A stretch of 64,000 nucleotides of DNA from Centrapalus pauciflorus (lineage: Eukaryota > Streptophyta > Magnoliopsida > Asterales > Asteraceae), in assembly GCA_020465985.1 (NCBI GenBank), contig JAANYP010001173.1, forward strand, positions 14,596 to 78,595. Direction: 5' to 3'. The position numbers and the translations under genes are program-made. Below the pieces are notes generated by a model. The model saw only the letters and a program-made list of their open reading frames with translations. It was not told the DNA's origin and made no database searches. How positions within the stretch are numbered: position 1 is the stretch's first letter; each line of letters opens with the position of its first letter. This document shows positions 62,875 to 64,000 of this stretch, piece by piece.

Positions 62875-63498
62875 TTAGTTAGTAGTGGAGTAAACCCAAA
62901 CCAAATTGGTTTTGGGTTGGCCTTGTACATTGACATAACTAAAAACTGTTTTTGACTTCTTATATTTGGTGAGATCTACAGATGGAGTCTTTGGAGAGTA
63001 TTTAGTGATAATATGAGGTATCCAACTATTTTGATCATCTTTTCTTCTGACAGTCTCAGATGATTCACTAGCAGCTCCAGTTGGATGCCCAGCAGCTTGA
63101 GCTGTGTTTGTGGTGCTAACAGTTTCAGTTTTTGCACTAACAGCATCAGATTTTGACTTAGCAGTCTGATCTTTTGCATTAGCAGTTTGAGCAACAGATT
63201 TGTCCTTGACACACCATATTTGTTTAAAACTTGATTTAGGCTTTGCCAAAACTTGTTTTTGATGTGTGGACTGTTTTTTATGAACTTTTGAGAATCTGTG
63301 ATCAACTGTTCTCTTTGGAGCTGCTGTGGAAGGTTTCACTTTTGAGTGCTTTGCCTGATTAGGATTTGATTTTGTGTGATGCACAGTCTGTTTTGCAACA
63401 GCTGGTTTGTAAAAACAATCCTTGGCTAAGTGATTCTTCCTTCCACAGTGAAAGCATCTTTTGACAGTTTGAATTTGAACACCAGACTTTTCTGTCAA
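62875..63498 (-). CDS. Copia E1 gag C-terminal part with zinc knuckle
   Basis: A - strand open frame with an intact CFHCGRKNHLAKDC knuckle (about 63463-63422), then a K/S/T/Q-rich basic tail with many AAx and TAN units. It ends with VWVYSTTN and a TAA at 62877-62875, which lies 14 bases before a splice-acceptor-like TTTGTGCAG and about 70 bases before the protease. It continues upstream of 63498 in a broken frame. It would bind genomic RNA. Confidence 0.8.
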   Translation of the reverse strand: MTEKSGVQIQTVKRCFHCGRKNHLAKDCFYKPAVAKQTVHHTKSNPNQAKHSKVKPSTAAPKRTVDHRFSKVHKKQSTHQKQVLAKPKSSFKQIWCVKDKSVAQTANAKDQTAKSKSDAVSAKTETVSTTNTAQAAGHPTGAASESSETVRRKDDQNSWIPHIITKYSPKTPSVDLTKYKKSKTVFSYVNVQGQPKTNLVWVYSTTN

Positions 63499-64000
63499 TT
63501 TCTGGTTCTTGTTTCTCTGGTTTCCTCTTACCTGTTGTTGTTTAGGAAACTTTTGAACACCATGCTTTTAACATGTGCAGATAGAAACAGTTTTACCTCT
63601 TTTAGTTCCTTTTGATGAAGATGCAGTATTACAGTTAGAATGTACAGAAACTTGTGGAGTAGCATTGCATACACTCATCTTCTCTTTTCCTTTCTTACTG
63701 GGAACTTGGACTTCTATGGGTGCACTCTTTGTGTCACAGTCTCTATTTTGACTCTTATCTTCTTTTAATTCAGGACTGTTATCAAGGATAGGATCTACAA
63801 TAGTCATAGACTCATCTAGTGGTTCATTGACAAGTCTATCAGCAACCTCACTCATTGGATGAATGTACTTGTTATTGTATGGAGGTGGAGTAGCTTTATA
63901 TCCTATTCCTTCTTTGGGATTGACCTGAGATTTCACTCTATCTTTGAATTGAACTTCCATTAGGTGTTCTAGCTTTTGATTTGCTAACTTGAAGTTACCT
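63499..64000 (-). pseudogene. Copia E1 gag, middle part (broken)
   Basis: The frame 63960-63568 encodes a K/S-rich sequence (PKEGIGYKATPPPYNNKYIH) resembling the segment at 3-60 in Copia-1 (GLGFHEIPPPFNANYVP). That marks it as the middle of a copia Gag. It is separated from the zinc-knuckle frame by a break near 63560. It continues beyond the window. Confidence 0.75.

Larger units (their letters stand above)
58067..64000 (-). mobile_element. Copia E1: youngest element of the nest, runs off the window
   Basis: On the - strand from the right: gag parts, zinc knuckle, protease, integrase, RT up to an N gap, ORF3 second half, polypurine tract, 3' LTR (58786-58067). Inserted into Gypsy-B; left flank CTCCG is the expected target duplication half. 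Same family as E2. Confidence 0.92.

Noticed and set aside
1..64000. tRNA or rRNA genes
   Set aside because: Scanning by eye found only short tRNA-complementary primer sites of retroelements, no cloverleaf with A and B boxes and no rRNA-like stretch.

Overview
This window is plant nuclear DNA built almost entirely from transposable elements. I found no host protein gene, tRNA, rRNA or CRISPR array that I can support. Diagnostic content is Ty1/copia and Ty3/gypsy elements primed by initiator tRNA-Met, a chromodomain gypsy element, a hAT transposon, two short Helitrons, MITE-like inverted repeats and long TA/GA microsatellites. The style of the extra retrotransposon gene and of the gypsy polyproteins recalls predicted proteins of the daisy family (Asteraceae, for example lettuce or Tanacetum). 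That attribution is from memory and is an inference.

Layout. 1-10284: 3' part of a copia element (called Copia-1), + strand: broken gag and protease, an intact integrase/RT/RNase H frame, a 2.1 kb spacer, an intact 1014-codon third gene (ORF3), a polypurine tract and the 3' LTR. 10285-24053: a graveyard of DNA elements in AT-rich sequence: a ~1.2 kb TIR element, a decayed gypsy fragment, a 1 kb hairpin, two opposed Helitrons (17940-18363 and 18666-19194), an internally deleted hAT element with a perfect 8 bp target duplication (19363-22031), and another inverted repeat (22460-23688). 24054-38319: a complete 14.3 kb copia element (Copia-2, Sirevirus-like) with 291 bp LTRs differing at 3 sites and a 5 bp target duplication ACATG, but many broken frames outside RT/RNase H. 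38325-40412: AT-rich sequence with a MITE inserted in one copy of a tandem duplication. 40413-64000: a nest of LTR elements.

The nest. Gypsy-C (+), of which only the 3' end of pol and part of the LTR remain, was entered by Gypsy-D (-) on its left. Its 3' LTR was entered by a copia (E2, -). E2 was entered by Gypsy-A (+), Gypsy-A by Gypsy-B (-), and Gypsy-B by a second copia of the E2 family (E1, -), which runs off the window and contains an assembly gap at 60460-60488. The order of insertion can be read directly: C, E2, A, B, E1.

Most interesting: three different copia elements carry a third gene downstream of pol with a related C-terminal region. In the two with an intact upstream region, it is preceded by a TATA box, a candidate 5' splice donor and a strong 3' splice acceptor only a few bases before the ATG. 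ORF3 therefore looks like a transcription unit of its own with a leader intron, inside the retrotransposon. The same noncoding regions, and several of the LTRs here, carry dense clusters of short CG-centred palindrome-like motifs (TTCGAATC, TTCGAG, CCGAATTCGG). In Copia-2 these are spaced about 21-22 bp apart.
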